Shown here piece by piece: positions 52,417 to 62,424 of a stretch of DNA of 64,000 nt. Location of the stretch: assembly GCA_024236415.1 (NCBI GenBank), contig JACKKN010000001.1, forward strand, positions 310,001 through 374,000. Reading direction: 5' to 3'. The translations under genes were made by a program, and so were the position numbers. Position 1 is the stretch's first letter, and every line of letters begins with the position of its first letter. The notes under the pieces are model-generated. The model made no database searches, was not told where the DNA came from, and saw nothing but the letters and a program-made list of their open reading frames with translations. Source of the stretch: Hyphomicrobiales bacterium (GTDB taxonomy: Bacteria > Pseudomonadota > Alphaproteobacteria > Rhodospirillales > JACKKN01).

Positions 52417-53487
52417 ATGCGCGTCCTGGGCATCGAGACAAGCTGCGACGAGACCGCCGCCGCCGTGGTCGACGGCGAGGGGGGGATTCTGGCCAACGTG
52501 ATCCTGTCCCAGGTCGAGGACCACCGCCCCTATGGCGGCATCGTGCCCGAGGTGGCGGCCCGCGCCCACCTGCAGGCCGTGGACGCCGTGGTGGCCCGGG
52601 CCATGGACGACGCCGGCCTGGCCTTCGGCGACCTGGACGGAGTCGCCGCCACCGGGGGCCCGGGCCTGATCGGCGGCGTGATCGTCGGGGTCATGACGGC
52701 CAAGGCCATCGCCGCCGTGCACGGGCTGCCGTTCCTGGCCGTCAACCACCTGGAGGGCCATGCCCTGACGGCGGGGCTGAGCGACGGGGTCGGCTTTCCC
52801 TACCTTCTGCTGCTGGTCTCGGGCGGGCATTGCCAGTTGCTGGCCGTACGCGGGGTCGGGGACTACACACGCCTGGGCACCACCATCGACGACGCCCTGG
52901 GCGAGGCCTTCGACAAGACCGCCAAGATGCTGGGCCTGGGCTACCCCGGCGGCCCGGCGGTGGAGCGCGCGGCGCGCGACGGCGACCCGGACCGGTTCCC
53001 GCTGCCCCGGCCGCTGAAGGGCCGGCCGGGCTGCGACTTCTCGTTCTCGGGGCTCAAGACCGCCGTGCGCCAGACCATCGAGGGCCTGCCGCCGGGCGCG
53101 CCCACGGCGCAGGACGTGGCCGACATCTGCGCCGCGTTCCAGGCCGCCGCCGGCGACGTGCTGGTGGACCGCTGCGGCCATGCCGTGGCCCGCTTCCGCG
53201 CCGACCACCCGGGGCCCGTGACCCTGCCCGTGACTCTGGTGGTGGCCGGCGGGGTGGCGGCCAACGCCTACCTGCGCGGCCGGCTCGAATTCCTGGCCCG
53301 GGGCGGCGACCTGCGGCTGGTGGCGCCGCCCATGGCCCTGTGCACCGACAACGGCGCCATGATCGCCTGGGCCGGGCTGCAGCGCCTGCGCCGGGGCCTG
53401 GAGGACGGCCTGGACTTCGCCCCCCGGCCGCGCTGGCCCCTGGACCCGGACGCGCCCCGCGCCGCCGGCGCCGGCATCAAGGCCTGA
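52417..53487 (+). CDS. tsaD: tRNA N6-threonylcarbamoyladenosine transferase TsaD
   Basis: The 356-residue enzyme transfers the threonylcarbamoyl group to A37 of tRNAs that read ANN codons, with TsaB and TsaE. It has the ETSCDETAAAVV start, the Fe/metal-binding His pair in NHLEGH, the DALGEAFDK segment and the ASKH-fold C-terminal CTDNGAMIAWAG. ATG 52417 is the proper start; the frame open to 51217 is a shadow of hemC. tsaE is found at 24489-24962; tsaB is not in the window. Confidence 0.96.
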   Translation: MRVLGIETSCDETAAAVVDGEGGILANVILSQVEDHRPYGGIVPEVAARAHLQAVDAVVARAMDDAGLAFGDLDGVAATGGPGLIGGVIVGVMTAKAIAAVHGLPFLAVNHLEGHALTAGLSDGVGFPYLLLLVSGGHCQLLAVRGVGDYTRLGTTIDDALGEAFDKTAKMLGLGYPGGPAVERAARDGDPDRFPLPRPLKGRPGCDFSFSGLKTAVRQTIEGLPPGAPTAQDVADICAAFQAAAGDVLVDRCGHAVARFRADHPGPVTLPVTLVVAGGVAANAYLRGRLEFLARGGDLRLVAPPMALCTDNGAMIAWAGLQRLRRGLEDGLDFAPRPRWPLDPDAPRAAGAGIKA

Positions 53488-53505
53488 CCGGCAGGGCGCC
53501 GGCCC

Positions 53506-54432
53506 GTGCCCCTTTCCGTGGCCATCGCCGTCGCCTCCCGCGACAGGCCCCAATCGCTGGCAACCCTGTTGCGGGCGCTGGCGCAGGCCACGCCGCCGGA
53601 AGGGGCCCTGGAGGTCGTGATCGCAGATACCGGCGCCGCAGCGTCGGTTCGGCCGCCGCCCGACTACCCCGTGCCGATTCGGGTCCTGCGCGAACCCAGC
53701 GGTTGGCGCAGCCGTGGGCTGAACGCCGTTCTGGCGGCCGTCCAGGCCGACCTGGTGATCGTCTTCGACGACGACACGGTGCCGGTGCCGGGGGCGGTGC
53801 GGGCCTACGCCGACGCCGCCGGCCGGTACGGGCCCGGCTGGTTCTTCGGCGGCCCCCATGTGGGCGTGGACGCGGACCAGCGGCCGATCCCCGATCCGGG
53901 CCCCTGGCGCGAGATTTTGCCGCGGTCGGTCCGCGGGCTGGACCTGGGCGCCGACGAGGTGGCGGTGCGCGAACCTCTGTTCCTGGGCTTCAACATGGCC
54001 GCCTTCGCCGCCGACCTGCGCCGCGCCGGCGGCTTTCCCGACTACCTGGGGGCCAACCCCGACACGCCCCTGCGCGGCGACGAGACGGTCCTGCAGCAAC
54101 GGATGCTGGGCGCCGGCCTGGCCGGCGTCTACCTGCCCGGGGCGCGGGTCGCCCACCTGGTCCCGCCGGCGCACCGGACGTTTGCCTTCGCCCTGGACCG
54201 TGCCCGCCAGACCGGCGCCAGCCGGGTCCTGGCCGAAGCCCGCGAGACGGACCCGGGCCGGCCGCCCCGGCCACTGGTCGAACTGGCGCGTGCCGCCGCC
54301 GCCGCCGCGCGCTGGGCCACCGCCGCCGCCGCGGGACGGCCGGCCGAGCGACGCCTGCGCCTGCGCTACGACATGCACCGGGACTGGGGCCGGGTGCAGG
54401 CCGCCCTGCGGGCGCGACGCGGCCGGCCTTGA
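53506..54432 (+). CDS. Family 2-like glycosyltransferase
   Basis: This 308-residue protein has the GT-A start SVAIAVASRDRP, the metal-binding DDD in VIVFDDDTVPV, and a GDET segment (residue about 193) that matches the GDE/ED catalytic motif of family 2 transferases. A Val-Pro-rich segment and a basic helical tail follow; no membrane helix is seen. Start is GTG 53506, 18 bases after tsaD. It is not normally expected between tsaD and gpsA, so it may be a lineage insertion. The acceptor and sugar cannot be told; a role in cell-surface or lipid-linked glycan is a guess. Confidence 0.78.
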   Translation: MPLSVAIAVASRDRPQSLATLLRALAQATPPEGALEVVIADTGAAASVRPPPDYPVPIRVLREPSGWRSRGLNAVLAAVQADLVIVFDDDTVPVPGAVRAYADAAGRYGPGWFFGGPHVGVDADQRPIPDPGPWREILPRSVRGLDLGADEVAVREPLFLGFNMAAFAADLRRAGGFPDYLGANPDTPLRGDETVLQQRMLGAGLAGVYLPGARVAHLVPPAHRTFAFALDRARQTGASRVLAEARETDPGRPPRPLVELARAAAAAARWATAAAAGRPAERRLRLRYDMHRDWGRVQAALRARRGRP

Positions 54433-54478
54433 GCGCCGGCGCCGCCCCGGGCATCATGGCATCCATGGAAAAACGGTC

Positions 54479-55486
54479 ATGAGCACACGCAAGGTCTTCG
54501 TCGCCGGCGCCGGCGCCTGGGGCACGGCCCTGGCCCTGGTGGCCCGGCGGGCCGGCAACGACGTCCTGATCCAGGCCCACGAGCCCGAGGTGGCCGACGC
54601 CGTCAACGGCGGCCACGGCAATCCGGTCTACCTGCCCGGCGTGGCCCTGGACCCGGACATTCGCGCCACCACGGACCTGGCCGGGGCGGCCGGCGCCGAC
54701 CTGGTGCTGCTGGTCACCCCGGCCCAGTTCCTGCGCGTCACCTGCGCCGGCCTGGCACCGCACCTGGCGGACGGCACCCCGGTGGTCGTCTGCGCCAAGG
54801 GGATCGAGGCGGCCACCGGCGCGCTGATGAGCGAGGTCCTGGCCCAAACCCTGCCCGCCGCCCTGCCGGCGGTCTTGTCCGGCCCCACCTTCGCCGCCGA
54901 GGTGGCGCGCGAGCTGCCGACCGCCGTGACGCTGGCCTGCGCCGATGCCGCCGTGGCCGCGGACCTGGCCGAGGCCCTGGCCACGCCCCGGTTCCGCATC
55001 TACCGCTCGGGCGACGTCATCGGCGCCGAGGTGGGCGGCGCGGTCAAGAACGTGCTGGCCATCGCCTGCGGCATCGTCCAGGGGCGCGGCCTGGGGGACA
55101 ACGCCCGCGCCGCCCTGATCACCCGGGGCATCGCCGAGATCGCCCGCCTGGGCGCCGCCCTGGGCGGCCGGCCCGAGACCCTGATGGGCCTGTCCGGCAT
55201 CGGCGACATCACCCTGACCTGCAACGCCATGCAGTCGCGCAACTTCTCCCTGGGCGTGGCCCTGGGCGGCGGCGAATCCCTGGACGACGTGCTAGGCCGG
55301 CGCGTGTCCGTGGCCGAGGGCGTGTACACCGCCGCCGCGGTGGTGGCGCTGGCCGGGCGGCGCGGCGTGGAGATGCCGATCTGCGCCGCCGTGGACGGCA
55401 TCCTGAACGGCGGCGCCGACATCGATGCCGCCATCCAGGGCCTGCTGGCCCGCCCCATGCGGGCCGAGGACGCGCCGGGCCGCTGA
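54479..55486 (+). CDS. gpsA: NAD(P)-dependent glycerol-3-phosphate dehydrogenase
   Basis: The 335-residue enzyme makes sn-glycerol 3-phosphate from dihydroxyacetone phosphate for phospholipids. It has the dinucleotide loop VAGAGAWGTALA, the VSGPTFAAEVA-type segment (LSGPTFAAEV), and the catalytic Lys in GGAVKNVLAIACG, with NARAALITRG nearby. ATG 54479 is the start; the longer frame from 53858 is a shadow of the glycosyltransferase gene. tsaD-gpsA proximity is common in alphaproteobacteria. Confidence 0.96.
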   Translation: MSTRKVFVAGAGAWGTALALVARRAGNDVLIQAHEPEVADAVNGGHGNPVYLPGVALDPDIRATTDLAGAAGADLVLLVTPAQFLRVTCAGLAPHLADGTPVVVCAKGIEAATGALMSEVLAQTLPAALPAVLSGPTFAAEVARELPTAVTLACADAAVAADLAEALATPRFRIYRSGDVIGAEVGGAVKNVLAIACGIVQGRGLGDNARAALITRGIAEIARLGAALGGRPETLMGLSGIGDITLTCNAMQSRNFSLGVALGGGESLDDVLGRRVSVAEGVYTAAAVVALAGRRGVEMPICAAVDGILNGGADIDAAIQGLLARPMRAEDAPGR

Positions 55487-55588
55487 GGCAACCCGCATCC
55501 GGGCTTCCCCCCGGCCACCGGGCGCGGTAAAACGGGGGACCGATCGGACAACAACCGCAACACATCGAACCGATGGGGGGAACCCGAC

Positions 55589-55876
55589 ATGCTGTTTTTC
55601 ATCCACTGCATCGACAAGCCCGACAGCCAGGAACTGCGCGCCGAAAACCGCCGCCACCACCTGGAGCACCTGTCCCTGTTCAAGAAGAACATCGTCTGCG
55701 CCGGCCCGACGCTGAGCGAGGACGGCGAAGGCATGACCGGCAGCGTCATGCTGGTCGACTTCCCCGACCGCAGCGCCGTCGAGGGCTTCATGCACCGCGA
55801 CCCCTACACCCGCGCCCAGTTGTTCCAGTCGGTGCGGGTCGAACGCTGGAAGAAGGTGATCCCCGCGAGCGCCTGA
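55589..55876 (+). CDS. YciI-like protein
   Basis: This 95-residue protein has a ferredoxin-like fold of the YciI/DUF1330-like type: LFFIHCIDKPDS, RRHHLEHLSLFKK with a conserved His-Asp pair, AGPTLSEDG, and DPYTRAQLF. Members are often small enzymes or stress-linked proteins without a fixed function. It is preceded by a Gly-rich ribosome binding site (GGGGGG) before ATG 55589. The next gene (EVE domain) starts 47 bases on; YciI and EVE proteins are neighbours in many relatives. Confidence 0.85.
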   Translation: MLFFIHCIDKPDSQELRAENRRHHLEHLSLFKKNIVCAGPTLSEDGEGMTGSVMLVDFPDRSAVEGFMHRDPYTRAQLFQSVRVERWKKVIPASA

Positions 55877-55923
55877 GGCGCCGCCGGAACCGGCAGGCGG
55901 GAGCGACGGAAAGGGATGACGCC

Positions 55924-56337
55924 ATGGCCCATTGGCTGGTGAAATCGGAGCCCGGATCCTGGTCCTGGGACGACCACGTGCGGGTCGGGGTCGAACCCTG
56001 GAACGGGGTGCGCAACCACCAGGCCTGCAACAACATGAAGGCCATGAAGAAGGGCGACACGGCCTTCTTCTACCATTCCGTCAACGAGAAGCAGATCGTC
56101 GGCGTGCTGAAGGTGGTCAAGGAATACTACCCCGATCCCAGCGACGCCTCGGGCCGGTTCGGGATGGTGGACTTCAAGGCCATGCGCCCGGTCAAGACCC
56201 CCGTCACCTTGCAGCAGATCAAGGACGACGGGCGCCTGGACCACCTGGCCCTGATCAAGCAATCGCGGCTGTCGGTCATGCCCATCGACGACAACGCCTG
56301 GCAGATCCTGTGCGGAATGGCCGGGATCAAGCCCTAA
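55924..56337 (+). CDS. EVE-domain protein
   Basis: The 137-residue protein is a single EVE domain, related to PUA, that binds modified bases in nucleic acid. Marks are HWLVKSEPGSWSWDD, WNGVRNHQACNNMKAMKKGD, AFFYHS and the IVGVLKVVKE segment. EVE proteins are linked with tRNA or DNA modification. ATG 55924 is the start. acsA begins 195 bases on, and the intervening 195 bases hold only a GC-rich hairpin-prone segment and the acsA ribosome binding site. Confidence 0.9.
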   Translation: MAHWLVKSEPGSWSWDDHVRVGVEPWNGVRNHQACNNMKAMKKGDTAFFYHSVNEKQIVGVLKVVKEYYPDPSDASGRFGMVDFKAMRPVKTPVTLQQIKDDGRLDHLALIKQSRLSVMPIDDNAWQILCGMAGIKP

Positions 56338-56532
56338 AGCGGCTTGCGTTCAATCTGGCCCACGGAGATCGGCATGGCGGAACCGCCCTTGCCAGGGCGC
56401 GTCAATTTGCGATAATCGCCGCGACCCGGGGCACCTGCTCCGGGTACGATCAACAGGGATGCCGGGCCGCGGCCTGCCCCCGTGGGGCGCGGGCGCCCCG
56501 CCGTTCCGGCCACAGGGAGAGGGGTCCACCAC

Positions 56533-58473
<1,941 letters not shown>

Positions 58474-58484
58474 GCGGGCGGCGA

Positions 58485-58526
58485 CCACCCTTCTCCGGCC
58501 ACCCTTCTCCGGCGGGGATAGGGTGG
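58485..58526 (+). terminator. Tandem 14-base repeat and hairpin after acsA
   Basis: CCACCCTTCTCCGG occurs twice in direct tandem (58485-58498, 58499-58512). The second copy forms a hairpin: CCACCCT (58499-58505) pairs with AGGGTGG (58520-58526), extended by the inner CTCC / GGGG. No T-run follows, so this may be a weak or Rho-dependent stop. No gene lies in the 117 bases between acsA and the MFS gene. Confidence 0.45.
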
Positions 58527-58590
58527 CCGCGGGCGCCGGGCGCCGCCGATTTCGGCGGACGCCGGCGCAACACCGGGCTATGGTCCGGCC

Positions 58591-59835
58591 ATGACCGGTG
58601 CCAGCCACTCGAAGGCCTTCTCCCTGACCGTCCTTGCCCTGTGCGAGCTGGCGGCCATGGCGCTGTGGTTCTCGGCCACGGCGGTGGTGCCGTCGCTGAC
58701 CGCCGAGTTCGCCATCTCCGGCGCCCGCGCCGGCCTGCTGACCAGCGCCGTGCAGGCGGGGTTCGTGGCCGGGACCCTGGGCAGCGCCGTGCTCGGCCTG
58801 GCCGACCGCCTGGACCCCAGGCGGTTTTTCATGGCCTCGGCCCTGGTGGCCGCCGCCGCCAACGCCGCCATCCTGGTGCTGGACCCGCGCGCCGACGCCG
58901 TGATCCTGCTGCGCTTCGTCACCGGCGCCTGCATGGCCGGGATCTACCCCGTGGGCATGAAGATGGCCACCACCTGGGCCCGGCCGGGGGCCCCGGGGGA
59001 GCGCAAGGGTGACATGGGGTTGCTGGTCGGGCTGCTGGTGGCGGCGCTGACGTTGGGGTCCTCGGTCCCGCACCTGTTCAACGCCTTTGGCGGCGTGGAC
59101 TGGCGCTTCACCATCGCCGCCGTGTCGGGGGTGGCGGCCTCGGCGGCGCTGTTCATCAACCTGGTCAAGCTGGGTCCGGCGCACGTGGCGCCGCGCCGGT
59201 TCCGCCCGCGCCAGGCCCTGACCGCCTTCGCCGATCCTGCCCTGCGCCTGGCCAACGGCGGCTACCTGGGCCACATGTGGGAGCTGTACGCCATGTGGGC
59301 CTGGATCGGCGTGTTCCTGGACGCCAGCTTCCGCACCGCCATGGACCCGGGCGACGCCGCCTTCTGGGCCCGCGCGGCCACCTTTGCCGTCATCGGCCTG
59401 GGCGGCGCCTTCGGCTGTGCCACCGGCGGCTGGCTGGCCGACCGGGTCGGCCGCACGGCCCTGACCATGGGCGCCCTGGCGGTCAGCGGCTCCTGCGCCC
59501 TGGTCACCGGGTTCCTGTTCGGCGCCGACCCTTGGCTGCTGTTCGCCGTGGCCCTGGTGTGGGGCGTGGCCGTGCCGGCGGATTCGGCCCAGTTCTCGGC
59601 CTCCATCGCCGAGCTGTCGCCGCCGGACCTGGTCGGCACCATGCTGACCGTGCAGACCTGCGCCGGATTCCTGCTGACCCTGCTGACCATCCACCTGATG
59701 CCGCCCCTGGTGGCCCAGGCCGGATGGGCGGTCGCCTTTGCCGTGCTGGCCATCGGCCCGGTGCTGGGCGTGCTGTCCATGGCCCGTCTGCGGGCCCACC
59801 CGGATTCAGTCAAAATCGCCGGCGGCCTGCGCTAG
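58591..59835 (+). CDS. MFS transporter
   Basis: The 414-residue protein has about twelve membrane helices and the motif-A-like loop GLADRLDPRRFF after helix 2, with a second such loop ADRVGR after helix 8. The layout is that of the major facilitator superfamily. It lacks clear substrate signatures; the best guess is an anion or small-molecule transporter of the CynX/NarK-like or efflux group. The ATG at 58591 is preceded by an A-less GC-rich leader, so the start is moderately secure. The stop overlaps the stop of the convergent LysE gene (shared bases CTAG). Confidence 0.85.
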   Translation: MTGASHSKAFSLTVLALCELAAMALWFSATAVVPSLTAEFAISGARAGLLTSAVQAGFVAGTLGSAVLGLADRLDPRRFFMASALVAAAANAAILVLDPRADAVILLRFVTGACMAGIYPVGMKMATTWARPGAPGERKGDMGLLVGLLVAALTLGSSVPHLFNAFGGVDWRFTIAAVSGVAASAALFINLVKLGPAHVAPRRFRPRQALTAFADPALRLANGGYLGHMWELYAMWAWIGVFLDASFRTAMDPGDAAFWARAATFAVIGLGGAFGCATGGWLADRVGRTALTMGALAVSGSCALVTGFLFGADPWLLFAVALVWGVAVPADSAQFSASIAELSPPDLVGTMLTVQTCAGFLLTLLTIHLMPPLVAQAGWAVAFAVLAIGPVLGVLSMARLRAHPDSVKIAGGLR

Positions 59836-60449
59836 CGGGTGGCGACCACCGCGCCGGTGGCGATCATCACCGTGCCGGCGCCGCGGTTCAGGCGGCGCAC
59901 GGCGGCGGGCGCCGTGAACAGGCGCCGCACCCGCGCCGCCAGGGCGGCGTAGGCCAGCAGCACGGCCAGGGGCACGGCGGCGGCCAGGGCGGCGACGGCG
60001 GCCGTGTCCGCCGCGGTCAGGTGGGCCATGTCGACGAAGGCGGGAAAGAAGGCGGCGTAGAACACCATGACCTTGGGGTTGCCGAGCGTGGTGGTCAGGC
60101 CGCCCAGGAAGGTGGCCAGGGCGCCGCTACGACCGCCGTTGGGCGCGGCCAGGCGCGACGTCGCCGGCGCCGCCCGCCACAGGCGCACCCCCAGGTAGAC
60201 CAGGTACAGCCCGCCGGCGACCTTCACCGCCTGGAACAGGCCCGTGAACTCGGCGGCCAGGTAGCCCAGGCCCAGCAGGGTGGCGGTCAGCCATACCAGG
60301 TCGCCGGCGATGATGCCGGCAGCAAGCACCGCCGCCGGGGCGAAGCCGCGGCCCAGGGCCCGGGCCAGCACGGCGAACACGCCCGGGCCGGGCACCACGG
60401 CCATGACGGCCAGGGCGAGGGACAGGGCGAGGAACGAGGCGGTGGTCAT
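59832..60449 (-). CDS. LysE-family amino acid exporter
   Basis: A 205-residue protein with six membrane helices. The PGPGVFAVLARALGRG segment near the start and LGNPKVMVFYAAFFPAF in the middle are the LysE/RhtB marks. Members export amino acids or derivatives (homoserine, threonine, lysine, homoserine lactones) by proton exchange. The stop codon shares four bases (CTAG) with the stop of the convergent MFS gene. A possible link with lysine metabolism elsewhere in the window is only suggestive, since the substrate is not identified. Confidence 0.88.
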   Translation of the reverse strand: MTTASFLALSLALAVMAVVPGPGVFAVLARALGRGFAPAAVLAAGIIAGDLVWLTATLLGLGYLAAEFTGLFQAVKVAGGLYLVYLGVRLWRAAPATSRLAAPNGGRSGALATFLGGLTTTLGNPKVMVFYAAFFPAFVDMAHLTAADTAAVAALAAAVPLAVLLAYAALAARVRRLFTAPAAVRRLNRGAGTVMIATGAVVATR

Positions 60450-60577
60450 GGGTTGGCGCCCTTGCGAACGGGTGGAAACGGCGCAACCTCGCCCCTGCGG
60501 CCGGTTCCGTCAAGGACCCGTTTGACCGCAACGGCCGGGTGGGTCAGGCTGGTTCGGGGACAGGGGAGGACCGAATC

Positions 60578-61135
60578 ATGGTCATCGCCATCAAGGTCGC
60601 GCTGTTCGTCGCCGCCAGCGGCGCCATCGCCTGGCTGTCGCGGCGGCCGCTGACCGATCCCCGCCACCACGGCTTCTACCGCTTTTTCGCCTGGGAAGCG
60701 ATTTTGGCCCTGTTCCTCATGAACGTGGACCACTGGTTCGCCGACCCGTTCAGCCCGCGCCAGCTAGCGGCCTGGGCGCTGCTGATCGTGTCTCTGGTGC
60801 TGATCGTCGAGGGTGTGCGCCTGCTGCGCGGCCGCGGCCGGCCGGACCAGGCCCGCGAGGGCGACGCCCTGCTGGGTATCGAGAAGACGACGGAACTGGT
60901 GACCACCGGGGCCTACCGCTACATCCGCCACCCCTTCTACGCCTCGCTGCTGTACCTGGCCTGGGGCATCTGCCTGAAGCAGCCGGGCGCCGTCCAGGTG
61001 GCGCTGGCCCTGGTGGCCACCGGCTTCCTGGTGGCCACGGCGAAGGCCGAAGAGCGGGAAAACATCGCCTACTTCGGTGATGCCTACCGAGACTACATGA
61101 CCCGGACGAAGATGTTCATTCCGCTTCTGTTTTGA
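60578..61135 (+). CDS. Isoprenylcysteine carboxyl methyltransferase-like membrane protein
   Basis: This 185-residue membrane protein has four or five helices. The TTGAYRYIRHPFYASLLYLAWG and EERENIAYFGDAYRDYMTRTKMFIP segments match the SAM-binding C-terminal region of ICMT/PEMT-type methyltransferases. The bacterial members methylate unknown lipids or small molecules. GGGGAGGA lies 8 bases before ATG 60578. It is followed by 76 gene-free bases and then the convergent PEP-CTERM gene. Confidence 0.85.
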   Translation: MVIAIKVALFVAASGAIAWLSRRPLTDPRHHGFYRFFAWEAILALFLMNVDHWFADPFSPRQLAAWALLIVSLVLIVEGVRLLRGRGRPDQAREGDALLGIEKTTELVTTGAYRYIRHPFYASLLYLAWGICLKQPGAVQVALALVATGFLVATAKAEERENIAYFGDAYRDYMTRTKMFIPLLF

Positions 61136-61211
61136 ATGCCCGCCGCATCGTCACCGATCCGCCGCCGGCAAGCGTGATCTGACCGATCTCCATGGCGGGA
61201 ACACCATGGCG

Positions 61212-61733
61212 TCAGATGGCCCGCTTCCTCCGGGAAAAGGCGAGACCGGCGAGGCCGAGGCCGAACAGGGCCAGCGTCGCCGGTTCGGGAACCTCGGCCA
61301 GGGTGATTTTGACGTCGCCGGAAATCTCTGAGGCGCCCACCGGCAACGCCGAGAACTTTCCGAAGTTGGAGTCAGGTCCGGAAAGGCTGTCAAACGAAAT
61401 GCCGGCGGTCACCGTTCCGGCACTGAAAAGCGACGTATCCGCGAGGATGTCCAGAATTCCAAGGCCGCTGCTGTAGCTGCCCAGGAAACCCGTGGGTACG
61501 ACGAGGGTGGACGCAATAAGCGGATCGGCGGTTGGCGTGTCGGTGATACTGACAAGCTGGACGTCGGACGGGCCGGTGTTTTCGACGGTGAACTCGTAAT
61601 GGAAGTACCCGCTTTCCGGGGTAACCAGAGCTTCGACGATGAGGCTCGCTTGCGCCCCCGACCCAGCTAGGACCAGCACAATACCGACAACCACGGCAGC
61701 GACCCGGTTCAAAAGGCGTTGATTGAACATCAT
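61212..61733 (-). CDS. PEP-CTERM sorting-domain protein
   Basis: The 173-residue protein has an N-terminal signal peptide (basic start, core VAAVVVGIVLVLAGSGAQA), a beta-rich middle with no cysteine, and at the C-terminus a PEP-CTERM tail: VPEPATLALFGLGLAGLAF followed by SRRKRAI. This tail is cut by exosortase, which anchors or releases the protein at the outer surface, often in exopolysaccharide. GAGGA lies 6 bases before ATG 61733. The gene is AT-richer than its neighbours and has no exosortase nearby. The body has no named domain. Confidence 0.9.
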   Translation of the reverse strand: MMFNQRLLNRVAAVVVGIVLVLAGSGAQASLIVEALVTPESGYFHYEFTVENTGPSDVQLVSITDTPTADPLIASTLVVPTGFLGSYSSGLGILDILADTSLFSAGTVTAGISFDSLSGPDSNFGKFSALPVGASEISGDVKITLAEVPEPATLALFGLGLAGLAFSRRKRAI

Positions 61734-61780
61734 AATTATCCTCAACCAGCAAAATATGATTACTTGAAGAAAATGCAATT

Positions 61781-61797
61781 ATTGTACCAAGTACAAT
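61781..61797. promoter_or_regulatory. Perfect palindrome in the AT-rich leader of the PEP-CTERM gene
   Basis: ATTGTAC and GTACAAT form a 7-base inverted repeat with a CAA spacer, 48 bases upstream of the PEP-CTERM start. It is the most regular dyad in the 265-base gap 61734-61998. A near-match to a sigma54 promoter on the minus strand (TGGCACCGG followed by TTTGACA, 61925-61910) lies farther upstream, but its -12 element is imperfect. The rest of the gap shows no gene. Confidence 0.45.
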
Positions 61798-61998
61798 TAA
61801 TCAAAAGCTTCTGCGAATTTTTACCGTCGCGGGTATCGCCGCGCCATTGTATTTGTAAGATCGACCGACACGTGCCGATCGCATCACGTATTCACCTGCG
61901 CGATGGTACTGTCAAACCGGTGCCACGATTCCGAGCAGCCATGGTCGAAATTGTCTGTGCCGCACGAGACGGCCGGCGGTGCACCATACGTTCCTGTT

Positions 61999-62286
61999 CT
62001 AGATCCCCTCGACCACCACGGCGTGGCCCGTGGAGCAGGACTGGCGCAGGGCCTTCAGCGGCGCGTAGTCGTCGCTGGTGAACAGGCGCCGGGCGGCATC
62101 CATGTCGGGGAACTCGAACAGCACCAGGCGCGAGGGCTGCCAGTCCCCCTCCAGCACCTCGTGGGTGCCGCCGCGGGCCAGGTAGCGGCCGCCGAAGGAT
62201 TCGACGATGGGTTTCACCTGGGCCATGAAGCGGCCGTAGGGCTCGGGGTCGTGGATCTCCACGTCGTAAATCAGGTAGGCGGGCAT
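61999..62286 (-). CDS. DUF1330-family protein
   Basis: A 95-residue small protein of the DUF1330 (ferredoxin-like fold) group, with AYLIYDVEIHDPEPYGRFM, the GRYLARGG segment and EFPDMDAARRLFTSDDYAPLKALR. The role of this family is unknown; it resembles small monooxygenase-type or binding proteins. ATG 62286 is the start. It is divergent from the ComM-like gene by about 138 bases. Confidence 0.85.
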   Translation of the reverse strand: MPAYLIYDVEIHDPEPYGRFMAQVKPIVESFGGRYLARGGTHEVLEGDWQPSRLVLFEFPDMDAARRLFTSDDYAPLKALRQSCSTGHAVVVEGI

Positions 62287-62424
62287 AGGCGTTCCTCCGA
62301 GGCTGGTCCGACCGTGACTTTTCCGGCAATCCGCGATTCGGTCAAGCGGCCCTTTTCCGTGGCCAGGGCCGGGCGCCTTGCCTACAATCCGCGCGGTTGT
62401 TTTGGCAGGGCGGGGGAACCCCCA

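Noticed and set aside
61910..61925. Sigma54 promoter for the PEP-CTERM gene
   Set aside because: The -24 element TGGCAC is good but the -12 part reads TTGAC in shifted form without the invariant GC; noted only as a near match.
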